The translations under genes were made by a program, and so were the position numbers. Source: Sphingopyxis sp. (lineage in GTDB: Bacteria; Pseudomonadota; Alphaproteobacteria; Sphingomonadales; Sphingomonadaceae). Taken from it: 33,079 nucleotides of DNA. Positions 23,553 to 30,821 of the stretch are shown here, piece by piece (position 1 is the first letter of the stretch; the number at the start of each line of letters is the position of its first letter). The stretch spans positions 1,575 through 34,653 of the forward strand of contig JAEMRT010000053.1 of assembly GCA_016463225.1 (NCBI GenBank). Reading direction: 5' to 3'. Under the pieces are notes generated by a model that was not told where the DNA came from, ran no database searches, and was given only the letters and a program-made list of their open reading frames with translations.

Positions 23553-26027
23553 ATGATCCGCGCCGCGCTTTATGCCCGCTATTCCTCCGACCAGCAGAAT
23601 GCGGCGTCGATTGGTGACCAGCTCAATCTCTGCCGCGAGCGCGCGGGACGCGAGGGCTGGCAGATCGTGGCGACCTATGAGGATGCCGCGATCTCGGGCG
23701 CAAGCATGATCCTGCGGCCTGGAGTCCAAAGGCTGGTCGCCGACGCTCAGGCGGGACAGTTCGATATCGTCATCGCCGAAGCGCTTGACCGCGTATCACG
23801 CGACCAGGCCGACGTCGCGACGCTGTTCAAGCATCTCCAGTTCGCGCGGGTGCCGCTGGTGACGCTCGCCGAGGGCGAGATATCCGAACTCCATGTCGGC
23901 CTCAAAGGCACAATGAACGCGCTGTTCCTGAAAGATCTCGCGAAGAAAACGCACCGCGGCTTGCGCGGTCGGGTCGAGAAAGGCTTTTCGGCGGGCGCCG
24001 TGGGTTATGGCTATCGCATGATCCGGCGTCTCGACAGTGAGGGTGAGCTCGTGCGCGGCGAGCGCGAGGTCGATCCGGCGCAGGCGCTGGTCGTCGAGCG
24101 CATCTTTCGCGAGTTTGCCGCCGGGAAAGGCCCTCGCGCCATCGCGCGCGATCTCAACGCCGACTCCATCTCCGGGCCTGCTGGAAAGGCTTGGCGCGAC
24201 ACCAGCATCCGCGGCGATGTGCGGCGGGGGACCGGCATCCTCAACAATGAGCTTTATGTCGGTGTTCGCGTCTGGAACCACAGGCATAGCGTGAAAGACC
24301 CAAGCACTGGCAAGGAAGTGACCCGCCTCAATCCTGAGACCGAATGGATCAGGAATGCAGTGCCAGAGCTGCGCATCGTCAGCGACGAACTCTGGCAAGC
24401 GGTCAAACGCCAGCAGCAGCTACTTGCCCGGCGCCATGTTTGGGTAAAAGAAGCGGCGCAGGCCCGCGCGCTGCACAGCGCACGGCGTCCCGCATATCTG
24501 CTTTCGGGGCTACTTGAATGCGGCACCTGCGGTGGTACCTATGCGATCGTTGTCGGCGACCGCTATGGCTGCGTCGGTCGTCATCGTAGCCACAACTGCA
24601 CAAATAGCCGGACCATCCGGCGCGACGAACTTGAACGCCGGGCACTCGCGGGGATCGCGCACAGACTGGTATCGGCGGACAAGATCGAGGCGGCGGTGGC
24701 GGCCTATGCGGGGCATATAAACCATGCGAACCGCGAGCGGCGTATTGAGGCTGATGCCGATTCCCGCGCGCTCGCGAAGATCGACCGCGCGGTCGCGGGC
24801 ATCATGGCGGCGATCGAGGACGGGCTGTATCAACCTGCCATGAAAGCCCGCATGGACGAACTCGAATGCGAGAAGCTTGCGATTACCGCCCGGTTGGCCG
24901 ACGCGCCGCAGGACATTCCCGACATTCATCCGGGAATCGCCGAAATCTACAAGCGCAAGGTCGCGCAGCTCACGGAAACGCTCGCGGACCCTGAAACGCG
25001 CCTTGATGCGTCATCCGACATTCGCTCGCTGGTTGGCAAAATCGTGCTACATCCCGGCGACAAGCGGGGTAAGGTTCACGCCACTCTCCACGGGTCGCTG
25101 ATCGGCATTCTCGACTTTGTGAACGACAACGCGCATCCCGATGCCAGCCGAGTTATAAAATCGGTGGCCTCGGGTTCGCGGGGGCGACGGGTTTCGTTAT
25201 CAGGCCGCACCGGTCGCCTTTGGTGTCGCGGGGTCGGCGCCCCATTCGGTCCAGCTGCCGTCATAGACCGCGACATCGTCCTTACCGAGCAGGTGCGCGC
25301 CGAACGCCACGACGGTCGCGGTCATGCCGCTGCCGCAGGTGGTGACGAGCGGCTTGTCGAGATCGACCCCGGCGGCGTCGAACGCGGCCTTCAGATCGTC
25401 GCCCTGTTTCCAGGTGCCGTCGACGTTGAACAGCGCGCTGTGCGGCAGGCTGCGCGAATTGGGGATATGGCCCGGCGCGACGCCCGCGCGCGGGTCGCGT
25501 TCCTCGCCGGTAAAGCGCGCCGCAGGACGCGCGTCGACGACCTGTTCAGCGCCGCTGTCGACATTCGCCAGCATCTGATCCTTGGTCCGCACCGCCTTGG
25601 CATCACGCCACACGGTGAAGTGGCGGTGGCGCAGCGTCTGCTTGCCCATTTCGAGCGCGCGGCCCTCGGCCTTCCATTTGGCGAGGCCGCCGTCGAGCAG
25701 CGCCACATCGTGCGCGCCGAACAATTTAAGCAGCCACCACGCCCGCGCTGCGCTTTTCAGCGGGCTGTCGTCATAGAGCACGATGCGGCTGCCATCGCCG
25801 AGGCCCAGCGATTGCATGCGGCTGGCGAATTTTTCGGCCTGCGGCGCCATATTGTCGATGTCGCTCGACGGATCGGTCAGTTCGGCGAGGTCCATAAAGA
25901 CCGCACCCGGGATATGCCCCGCCTCATATTCGGCGCGCGCGTTGCGGCCAGCGTCGTCCATGAATTTCGTCGCGTCGACGATCCGCAGGTCCGAAGCCCC
26001 CAGTTCGCGTTCCAGCCAGTCGGTTGA
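23553..26027 (+). CDS. Large serine recombinase (integrase), frame read through into antisense of sseA
   Basis: Site-specific recombinase likely responsible for integration and excision. The start at 23553 has AAGGAAG 5-6 bases upstream; ATG 23550 is equally in frame. Residues 1-150 are the resolvase catalytic domain: ALYARYSSDQQNAASIGDQL with the nucleophilic Ser near residue 11, and EALDRVSRDQAD. The middle is the recombinase domain, followed by a zinc ribbon (LLECGTCGG...YGC...NCTN) and a coiled coil at ~390-450. Recognisable recombinase sequence ends about residue 545 (near 25,190). From there the same frame stays open to 26027, entirely antisense to sseA. This extra ~275-residue tail is an artefact of integration, not recombinase. 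The true functional C-terminus in the excised circle cannot be read here. Confidence 0.85.
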   Translation: MIRAALYARYSSDQQNAASIGDQLNLCRERAGREGWQIVATYEDAAISGASMILRPGVQRLVADAQAGQFDIVIAEALDRVSRDQADVATLFKHLQFARVPLVTLAEGEISELHVGLKGTMNALFLKDLAKKTHRGLRGRVEKGFSAGAVGYGYRMIRRLDSEGELVRGEREVDPAQALVVERIFREFAAGKGPRAIARDLNADSISGPAGKAWRDTSIRGDVRRGTGILNNELYVGVRVWNHRHSVKDPSTGKEVTRLNPETEWIRNAVPELRIVSDELWQAVKRQQQLLARRHVWVKEAAQARALHSARRPAYLLSGLLECGTCGGTYAIVVGDRYGCVGRHRSHNCTNSRTIRRDELERRALAGIAHRLVSADKIEAAVAAYAGHINHANRERRIEADADSRALAKIDRAVAGIMAAIEDGLYQPAMKARMDELECEKLAITARLADAPQDIPDIHPGIAEIYKRKVAQLTETLADPETRLDASSDIRSLVGKIVLHPGDKRGKVHATLHGSLIGILDFVNDNAHPDASRVIKSVASGSRGRRVSLSGRTGRLWCRGVGAPFGPAAVIDRDIVLTEQVRAERHDGRGHAAAAGGDERLVEIDPGGVERGLQIVALFPGAVDVEQRAVRQAARIGDMARRDARARVAFLAGKARRRTRVDDLFSAAVDIRQHLILGPHRLGITPHGEVAVAQRLLAHFERAALGLPFGEAAVEQRHIVRAEQFKQPPRPRCAFQRAVVIEHDAAAIAEAQRLHAAGEFFGLRRHIVDVARRIGQFGEVHKDRTRDMPRLIFGARVAASVVHEFRRVDDPQVRSPQFAFQPVG
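25140..25215. other. Right attachment-site region (att junction) at the 3' end of sseA
   Basis: The recombinase coding sequence meets the sseA stop codon (minus strand, 25200-25202) with no spacer, and the recombinase lacks its own stop. The crossover core of a serine recombinase is short, so it must lie within these few dozen bases. The interval includes the GC-rich stretch 25169-25192 and the last sseA codons. The partner site would be at the unseen left end. The exact core is not defined by this sequence alone. Confidence 0.55.
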
Positions 26028-26042
26028 GACCAAGGCGTCCAT
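25200..26042 (-). CDS. sseA: 3-mercaptopyruvate sulfurtransferase (SseA-like)
   Basis: Two-domain rhodanese of 280 residues that transfers sulfur from 3-mercaptopyruvate to thiol acceptors or cyanide. ATG 26042 has CAGGAG about 7 bases upstream. Residues 1-130 are the inactive first rhodanese domain (AGHIPGAVFMDLAELTDPSS; VLLDGG-like ALLDGGLAKW). Residues 160-275 are the second domain, with PGHIPNSRSLP and the active loop TTCGSGMTA, with Cys236 catalytic. CGSG rather than CRKG favours mercaptopyruvate over thiosulfate specificity. It ends in ATPKATGAA at the element boundary, so its last residues may come from the element's att site. Standard length and domains suggest it is functional. Confidence 0.93.
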   Translation of the reverse strand: MDALVSTDWLERELGASDLRIVDATKFMDDAGRNARAEYEAGHIPGAVFMDLAELTDPSSDIDNMAPQAEKFASRMQSLGLGDGSRIVLYDDSPLKSAARAWWLLKLFGAHDVALLDGGLAKWKAEGRALEMGKQTLRHRHFTVWRDAKAVRTKDQMLANVDSGAEQVVDARPAARFTGEERDPRAGVAPGHIPNSRSLPHSALFNVDGTWKQGDDLKAAFDAAGVDLDKPLVTTCGSGMTATVVAFGAHLLGKDDVAVYDGSWTEWGADPATPKATGAA

Positions 26043-26224
26043 GTCATGCTCCTGTTGCGACCGATCGGAACCTTGTTGTCCCTTCGCCGGCCATCCTGCG
26101 CTGCTCTTTCCGGGGAGGACAAGCCTATGCCCCGCCGTGCCCTTTTTCAAGCACGGAGGCGCTGTGCCTCAGCCAATGCTGCGCTGCAACAAGAATTCGG
26201 CCCTGCGGACGCCCGCGGGCGAAT

Positions 26225-27532
26225 CTATTGAGCGCGTTTGATCGCGGTGGCGCGGACGCCGGGGCGGTCGACCAGATAGGTAGCGCGATCGAGCGGCAGC
26301 GGCGCCAGCTTGTCGCTGCCGCTCGTGCCGTGCTCGCGGCCCAGCACAAAGCTGCCGGCATTCTGGCCAAAGGCTTCACCCTCGCCATCCCAATGATAGG
26401 TCACATCGAGCGCGATCACCGGCACCAGCATCGGTTTGCCGCCGATCATCAGTGGCTCGATCGCCGCGCGCGGCAACATGACTTCGGTCGACAGTTCCTC
26501 GCCGGCACCGACCGCGAGGACCAAGTCATCGCGCAAGATGCTCCCGCCCGCGCCGTCGAAGAAGCGGCCGAGCACCGCCTCAGGCATCGCCGAACCCTGA
26601 TTCAACGCGATGCGGACCATCAGCCCGGTTGCGGGCAGATTGCCCTGATTGAGCAGATTGAGCGCGAAGCCGACCGCGACATGATCGGGGGCGAAGCGGA
26701 TGCTGCGGATGTCGAGCGCCATACCGATAATGGCGCGCTGTTCGGCCGCCGCGCGGATGACGAGCGGCGACGCGGGGCGCGGTTCCGTGGGCGAAATCGG
26801 GGAAACCGGAACCGCCGCAGGCGCGGGGCGCGGCGCAGGCGGCGTCGCAGCGCGCGGCGTCGGTGGTGGGGCGACAGGACGCGGTGCGTCGGCCACGGCA
26901 TCGCCGGCCTGACCCGCTAGCGCCGGACGGCGGCGCCAATACCAGAGCCCGGCACCGAGCGCGGCAAGCACCGCGAGCGCCCAAGCCCAGATCGGCGTTT
27001 CCGCGGGCGCATCGGCCGGAGTGGCTGCAGGCGCTGCGACATCGCGTTCGGGCGCGAGCGCGCCGGCTGGCGCGGCAATGTCCGGCGTCGCCGGTTCCAG
27101 CGGCGGCAGCGCGGGGCCGGGCTGACCCGTTGGATCAGTAGCGGTTCCGGTCGCAGGCGACGCCGCGCGCGGTATGGTCGATGTCGGCGCGTCACGGCGA
27201 GCCGGGTTCGGCGTGGCCGTCGTCGCCGGCTGGGTCGGTGTCACGCGCGGCGGTGCGGGCGTGGGCGCGGGGGTCGGGGCAGGAGTCGGCGTGGCCTGCT
27301 GCGTACCGCGCCGTTCGTTCGGCGCGACCGGCGGCAGGCCGTTGTCGGACGGCCCCTGCACCCCGGGCGCGCGCCCCTCGTCGGCTGGGGGAAGGCGGAA
27401 GATCGACGACGGCGCCGGGGTCGGCGTTGCCGTATCCTGCGCGCGCGCGGGCGCGGCCCCCATCAGCGCAAGCATAAGCGCGACCAGCGGCAATCGCGCC
27501 GCGCTGCTTTGCCCGAAATTCCTGTCCGTCAT
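26225..27532 (-). CDS. Proline-rich membrane protein, sphingomonad hypothetical
   Basis: Protein of 435 residues. Residues 1-32 are a signal peptide (AARLPLVALMLALMGAAPARA). Residues 33-180 are low-complexity Pro/Ala/Thr (for example TPTPAPTPAPTPAPP), suggesting an extended periplasmic region. Residues ~183-200 (IWAWALAVLAALGAGLWYWR) form a transmembrane helix followed by RRR. Residues ~205-260 are again Pro/Ala-rich. The C-terminal ~170 residues are a folded beta-rich domain starting near PLVIRAAAEQRAIIGMALDI. I do not recognise an enzyme. The gene is divergent from queF with a 113-base shared promoter interval. No Shine-Dalgarno is clear at the start ATG. Confidence 0.83.
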   Translation of the reverse strand: MTDRNFGQSSAARLPLVALMLALMGAAPARAQDTATPTPAPSSIFRLPPADEGRAPGVQGPSDNGLPPVAPNERRGTQQATPTPAPTPAPTPAPPRVTPTQPATTATPNPARRDAPTSTIPRAASPATGTATDPTGQPGPALPPLEPATPDIAAPAGALAPERDVAAPAATPADAPAETPIWAWALAVLAALGAGLWYWRRRPALAGQAGDAVADAPRPVAPPPTPRAATPPAPRPAPAAVPVSPISPTEPRPASPLVIRAAAEQRAIIGMALDIRSIRFAPDHVAVGFALNLLNQGNLPATGLMVRIALNQGSAMPEAVLGRFFDGAGGSILRDDLVLAVGAGEELSTEVMLPRAAIEPLMIGGKPMLVPVIALDVTYHWDGEGEAFGQNAGSFVLGREHGTSGSDKLAPLPLDRATYLVDRPGVRATAIKRAQ

Positions 27533-27645
27533 TATGATTCTGCGATCCCGAAGCGTTGATTTTTGGCCGGCGCCGCTGAATTGACGCTGAACCCGGCCGA
27601 TATCCCATCGGTGACAAAGGCCGCGCTGCGCCCTAGACGGTTTCC

Positions 27646-28116
27646 ATGAGTGATTCCAGCCATCCCCCGCTCGCGCCCAAACATCTTGGCCAGTCGAGCG
27701 ACCTTCCTGCCGCGCCCGAAGCCGCGGTGCTCGACTATGTTCCGAATCCGCGCGTTGGCGAACTCTATCTCGTGCGCTTCGCCGCGCCCGAGTTCACTTC
27801 GCTCTGCCCGGTCACCGGCCAGCCCGATTTCGCGCATCTGGTGATCGATTATGCGCCGGGCGAGACGATCGTCGAATCAAAGAGCCTGAAGCTGTTCCTC
27901 GGCTCGTTCCGCAACCATGCGGGGTTTCACGAGGATTGCACCGTCGGGATCGGTCGCCGCCTGTTCGATGAAATGCAGCCGCAATGGCTGCGCATCGGCG
28001 GCTACTGGTATCCGCGCGGCGGCATCCCGATCGACGTGTTCTGGCAATCGGGTCCGCCGCCGACGGGTCTGTGGCTGCCCGATCAGGGCGTCGCGCCCTA
28101 TCGCGGGCGCGGATGA
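27646..28116 (+). CDS. queF: NADPH-dependent 7-cyano-7-deazaguanine reductase QueF
   Basis: Reduces preQ0 to preQ1 in queuosine tRNA modification. The 156-residue length matches the short, unimodular QueF class. Motifs seen: [15 protein letters not shown] with the catalytic Cys54 and Asp61, and the QueF signature [14 protein letters not shown] at 77-90, which binds [14 protein letters not shown] (94-102) is also family-typical. The start [11 protein letters not shown] is supported by family length; no strong ribosome site is visible. Downstream (45 bases) lies a thioesterase gene in the same direction, with an operator-like palindrome between them, so they are probably separately regulated. 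Confidence 0.95.
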   Translation: MSDSSHPPLAPKHLGQSSDLPAAPEAAVLDYVPNPRVGELYLVRFAAPEFTSLCPVTGQPDFAHLVIDYAPGETIVESKSLKLFLGSFRNHAGFHEDCTVGIGRRLFDEMQPQWLRIGGYWYPRGGIPIDVFWQSGPPPTGLWLPDQGVAPYRGRG

Positions 28117-28141
28117 GATTTCATCTTTCCGTCACAATTTA

Positions 28142-28157
28142 TTGACATTAGTGTCAA
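28142..28157. promoter_or_regulatory. Operator-like palindrome before the thioesterase gene
   Basis: TTGACATTAGTGTCAA is a near-perfect dyad (TTGACA / TGTCAA arms exact, 14 of 16 positions symmetric), ending 4 bases before the thioesterase ATG. Its shape suits a TetR- or MarR-type regulator. Because it abuts the start codon it would block transcription or translation initiation. The gene has no Shine-Dalgarno after the palindrome, suggesting a leaderless or weakly initiated transcript. The cognate regulator is not in this window. Confidence 0.5.
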
Positions 28158-28161
28158 CGAT

Positions 28162-28572
28162 ATGACCGCAGCCTCGCTCCCGCACGACCATCCGATCGCC
28201 GTCGGTTCCGACCAGATCGATTTCATGGGGCACGTCAACAACGCCCATTATCTGAGCTGGGTGCAGGAAGCCGTGCTGTCGCACTGGCGCCACATCGCGC
28301 CGCCCGATGCGGTCGCGGCGCATCTGTGGGTCGCGCTGAAGCACGAGATCACCTATCGCCGCCCCGCCTTCCTCGACGACCAGGTCATCGCGACGGTGAT
28401 CCTGGAAAAGGTGCAGGGCGCCCGCGCCTTTTATGAGACAATCATCAAGCGCGGCGAAGATGTGCTGGCCGAGGTCAAATCGAGCTGGTGCTGCATTGAC
28501 GCCGAGACGCTGCGCCCGGCGCGGCTGGCGAGCGACGTGATCGCGCGGTTTTTCCCGGCCGAAAAGGTCTAA
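28162..28572 (+). CDS. Acyl-CoA thioesterase, 4HBT hotdog family
   Basis: Protein of 136 residues, the normal size of a single-hotdog 4HBT thioesterase. The conserved opening strand and helix read SDQIDFMGHVNNAHYLSWVQ, with the GHVNN loop and Asp preceding it as in 4-hydroxybenzoyl-CoA and YbgC/FcbC-type enzymes. Later segments (ITYRRPAFLDDQVIATVILE, SWCCIDAETLRPARL) fit the central beta-sheet. It would hydrolyse acyl-CoA esters, but the substrate is not predictable. It follows queF without sharing its pathway. The start ATG has no visible ribosome site and a palindrome lies directly upstream. A downstream start is unlikely because it would remove the catalytic strand. Confidence 0.9.
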   Translation: MTAASLPHDHPIAVGSDQIDFMGHVNNAHYLSWVQEAVLSHWRHIAPPDAVAAHLWVALKHEITYRRPAFLDDQVIATVILEKVQGARAFYETIIKRGEDVLAEVKSSWCCIDAETLRPARLASDVIARFFPAEKV

Positions 28573-28599
28573 GCCTCCGCAGCCGCAGCCGCTACTGCG

Positions 28600-28830
28600 T
28601 TAGGGGCTTACCGGGTCGTCGTCGCCATCGATGGCGAGCCAGATACCGCCGGCGATAATCGCCAGCCCAAGCAGGATCGCAACCCAGCTGCCGCCTTCCA
28701 GCTCATTCTGCCCTTCGGTGACCGACAACGCGCGTGCGCTGTCCATCGCGGGCGCAGCCGATGCGGCGACCGGCGCAGTGACGATCGACATGGCGGCCAG
28801 CGAAACCACCGCCTTCTTCAGGGAAATCAT
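28600..28830 (-). CDS. Small membrane/exported hypothetical protein
   Basis: Protein of 76 residues. AAGGAG lies about 9 bases before ATG 28830. Residues 1-26 are signal-peptide-like (SLKKAVVSLAAMSIVTAPVA, then ASAAP). Residues 27-47 include a short SARALSVTEGQNELEG segment. Residues ~48-67 (WVAILLGLAIIAGGIWLAID) form a transmembrane helix, followed by an acidic tail DGDDDPVSP. Small proteins with this two-hydrophobic-segment layout and a DDD.PVSP end recur in sphingomonads, from memory. Function is unknown. It lies between the convergent thioesterase and the P450 gene. Confidence 0.8.
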   Translation of the reverse strand: MISLKKAVVSLAAMSIVTAPVAASAAPAMDSARALSVTEGQNELEGGSWVAILLGLAIIAGGIWLAIDGDDDPVSP

Positions 28831-28915
28831 TGGCTAAGCTCCTTCAGCGAATGACAGGATACGCCGCTGACGGTTGCTTTGTTCCATCGGCCAGGGCCGT
28901 TCGTGCTGATTTCGG

Positions 28916-30202
28916 CTAAGCCGCCTCGAACCGGATCGGCAGCCGTTTCAATCCGCCGACGAACACCGACTCCACGCGCGCCGGTTCGCCCGTCAGTTCC
29001 AGGCTTTTGATCCGCGGCAGCAGCTCCTCCATCAATATCCGCATTTCCATCCGCGCCAGATGCTGCCCAAGGCAGACATGCGCGCCGAAGCCAAAGGCGA
29101 TCTGCTGATTCTTTTCGCGATCGGGGTTAAACGCGAACGGATCGGCGAACACATCTTCGTCGCGGTTGGCCGAGACATAATTGAGCATCAGCCAGTCGCC
29201 GGCGCTTATGGTCTGGCCGCCGATCTCGACATCCTCTTTCGCGCTGCGCATGAAATGCTGGACCGGCGTGGTCCAGCGGATCGCTTCCTCGATCAGTCCG
29301 GCCTTGTCGGTCGCCGCGTCGCGAAAGCGCTCGAACAGCGCCGGATTCTTGGCCAGCTCCATAATCGCCCCCGCGGTCGAGGCGCTCGTCGTGTCGTGCC
29401 CCGCGGTCGCGACGATCATGTAGTAACCCGACATTTCACGGTCGGGGATTTGTTCGCCGTTGATCGTCGCGTTGGCGATCACCGTCGCAATGTCCTCGCG
29501 CGGGTTGGCGCGGCGATCGGCGGTCAGCGCGCCGAAATATTGGGTGAAGTCGGCGATGACATAATCGAGCATCGCGATCGCCTGTTCGGCGCTGGTGATC
29601 GCCTCGCGGCTGCGGTTCAATTCGGGGTCGGTCGGACCGAACAGCTGTTGGGTCAGCATCAGCATGCGCGGCTCATCCTCGGGCGGCACCCCCAATATGT
29701 CCATGATGACGCGCAGCGGATAATGCGCTGCGACGTCGCGGGCAAAATCGCAGATCCCGCCCTGCGCCAGCATGTGATCGACCGTTTCGCGCGCAATCTG
29801 GCGAATGCGCTCTTCGACGATCTTGAGATTCTTGGGCATGAACCAGCTTTGGGTCAGCAGCCGGTATTTCATATGATCGGGCGCATCCATCTGGACCAGC
29901 GAGCGGATCAGATGGCCGTCATTGTTCGGCGTCGCGGCGCGCGCCAGCGCCTCGCCGTCGCGGTTGGTCAGCACCGTCGGGCGAATGCCGTTGGCAAAAC
30001 GCTGCGGGTCGCGGCTGATCGCCATGATGTCGGCGTGGCGGGTGACGAGCCAGAACGGATCATGATCATGGTTCTCGGCCACCGCGAGCGGCGCGTTGGC
30101 GCGCGCCCAGCTCAGCTGTTCGTGCAGCGGATCCCATTGGCCATATGCGACGGGGTCGACGACGGCGGCGGCTACCTCTCCAGGCAATATCGGTTTTGTC
30201 AT
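28916..30202 (-). CDS. Cytochrome P450 monooxygenase
   Basis: Protein of 428 residues, a soluble bacterial P450. I-helix oxygen-binding motif AGHDTT (267-272); ExxR in EEAIRW (Glu306-Arg309); heme loop FGFGAHVCLGQHLARME with Cys377 as the iron ligand. There is no N-terminal membrane anchor. The sequence style is that of actinobacterial/sphingomonad sterol, terpene or fatty-acid hydroxylases, but the substrate cannot be fixed. No ferredoxin or ferredoxin reductase lies beside it, so electron partners must come from elsewhere. A globin-like gene precedes it on the same strand with a 58-base gap, so they may be cotranscribed. Confidence 0.95.
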   Translation of the reverse strand: MTKPILPGEVAAAVVDPVAYGQWDPLHEQLSWARANAPLAVAENHDHDPFWLVTRHADIMAISRDPQRFANGIRPTVLTNRDGEALARAATPNNDGHLIRSLVQMDAPDHMKYRLLTQSWFMPKNLKIVEERIRQIARETVDHMLAQGGICDFARDVAAHYPLRVIMDILGVPPEDEPRMLMLTQQLFGPTDPELNRSREAITSAEQAIAMLDYVIADFTQYFGALTADRRANPREDIATVIANATINGEQIPDREMSGYYMIVATAGHDTTSASTAGAIMELAKNPALFERFRDAATDKAGLIEEAIRWTTPVQHFMRSAKEDVEIGGQTISAGDWLMLNYVSANRDEDVFADPFAFNPDREKNQQIAFGFGAHVCLGQHLARMEMRILMEELLPRIKSLELTGEPARVESVFVGGLKRLPIRFEAA

Positions 30203-30260
30203 GCAACCTATGCTGCCGCGATTCGCGATGGGAGTCGAGAGCTTAGACGCCGGCCAGTGG

Positions 30261-30716
30261 TTAAGCGGCTTGCGGCGCCCCCGCGGGCATTGCGATTGCC
30301 CATTCGGCGCGCGCCTTGCGGATCATCGCCTTCAGTGCATCGGCATTCTGCTGCCAAGCCGATGCGCTCGCGGGACTCCAGGCTGGACCCGCCACCAAGC
30401 CCAATTCCGCGACCGTCATATCGATTAAGGCGTCATATTCTGCGATCGGCAGCGCGCCATAATTGCGGTGAGTGAACACCAGTTCGGCGACGAGCGGCCA
30501 CACCCAGCCCTCGCCTTTAGCCAGCCCGAACATCATCTGCAGCGTTTCGTCGGTCATCCGCCGCGATGCGGCATCGACCGAAATGAAGCTGGCGCGGCGC
30601 GCGGGATAGGTAGCGAAGAAGCGCTCGAACAGCGTTTGGCGGACGTCGATGCCTGCGTCGGCGACCGCGATCAGGCTCGCCTCCATCAGCGTAATATCAC
30701 GATCCAACGCGAACAT
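30261..30716 (-). CDS. Globin-like protein
   Basis: Protein of 151 residues, close to a single globin domain. The helical sequence includes LIAVADAGIDVRQTLFERFF at the A-B helix region, AELVFTHRNYGALPIAEYDA with His83 as a candidate proximal heme ligand, and SASAWQQNADALKAMI near the C-terminus, a Trp/AW-type end helix as in bacterial flavohemoglobin and sensor globins. I assign it by pattern only; heme binding is not shown. It lies upstream of the P450 gene on the same strand. A 23-bp inverted repeat lies just before its start. Confidence 0.6.
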   Translation of the reverse strand: MFALDRDITLMEASLIAVADAGIDVRQTLFERFFATYPARRASFISVDAASRRMTDETLQMMFGLAKGEGWVWPLVAELVFTHRNYGALPIAEYDALIDMTVAELGLVAGPAWSPASASAWQQNADALKAMIRKARAEWAIAMPAGAPQAA

Positions 30717-30724
30717 TCCCTGTT

Positions 30725-30802
30725 CGTCATCCCGGCGAAGGCCGGGACCTCAACGATGCCATCTGACGCGCCGGCGAGATCCCGGCCTTCGCCGGGATGA
30801 CG
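30725..30802. repeat. Sphingomonad-type intergenic inverted repeat (23-bp perfect arms)
   Basis: The arms 30725-30747 (starting CGTCATCCCGGCGAAGGCC) and 30780-30802 (ending GCCGGGATGACG) are exact reverse complements across a 32-base loop. Each arm also contains its own small hairpin (CCGGC-GAAG-GCCGG). Such CGTCATCCCGGCGAAGGCCGGGA units are, to my knowledge, frequent REP-like elements in sphingomonad chromosomes. Here it sits between the DUF853-like gene end and the globin-like gene start, and may terminate or stabilise transcripts. Confidence 0.85.
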
Positions 30803-30821
30803 GAAGAGAGGATGCGACAAT

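Larger units (their letters stand above)
1..25200. mobile_element. Integrated conjugative/mobilisable element (ICE/IME-like), left end outside window
   Basis: Seen: a relaxase gene, an oriT-like site, traC/traD-like genes, a ParB-like gene, an AlpA-type regulator and a large serine recombinase form one contiguous block, ending against housekeeping genes at sseA. The serine recombinase is the last gene, which is typical of integrases next to their attachment site. Known: serine recombinases of this size integrate ICEs, phages and islands. Inference: the whole block is one integrated element; its type IV secretion genes and left end would lie beyond base 1. The exact right boundary cannot be fixed without an uninterrupted relative, so the end given is approximate (plus or minus tens of bases). 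Confidence 0.8.

Noticed and set aside
25203..26027. C-terminal extension of the recombinase as a real fused domain
   Set aside because: The segment is entirely antisense to sseA and shows no domain; it is best explained by loss of the stop at integration.
29060..30475. Long open frame (471 codons) on the plus strand
   Set aside because: It is antisense to the cytochrome P450 and part of the globin-like gene; the peptide has no family features.
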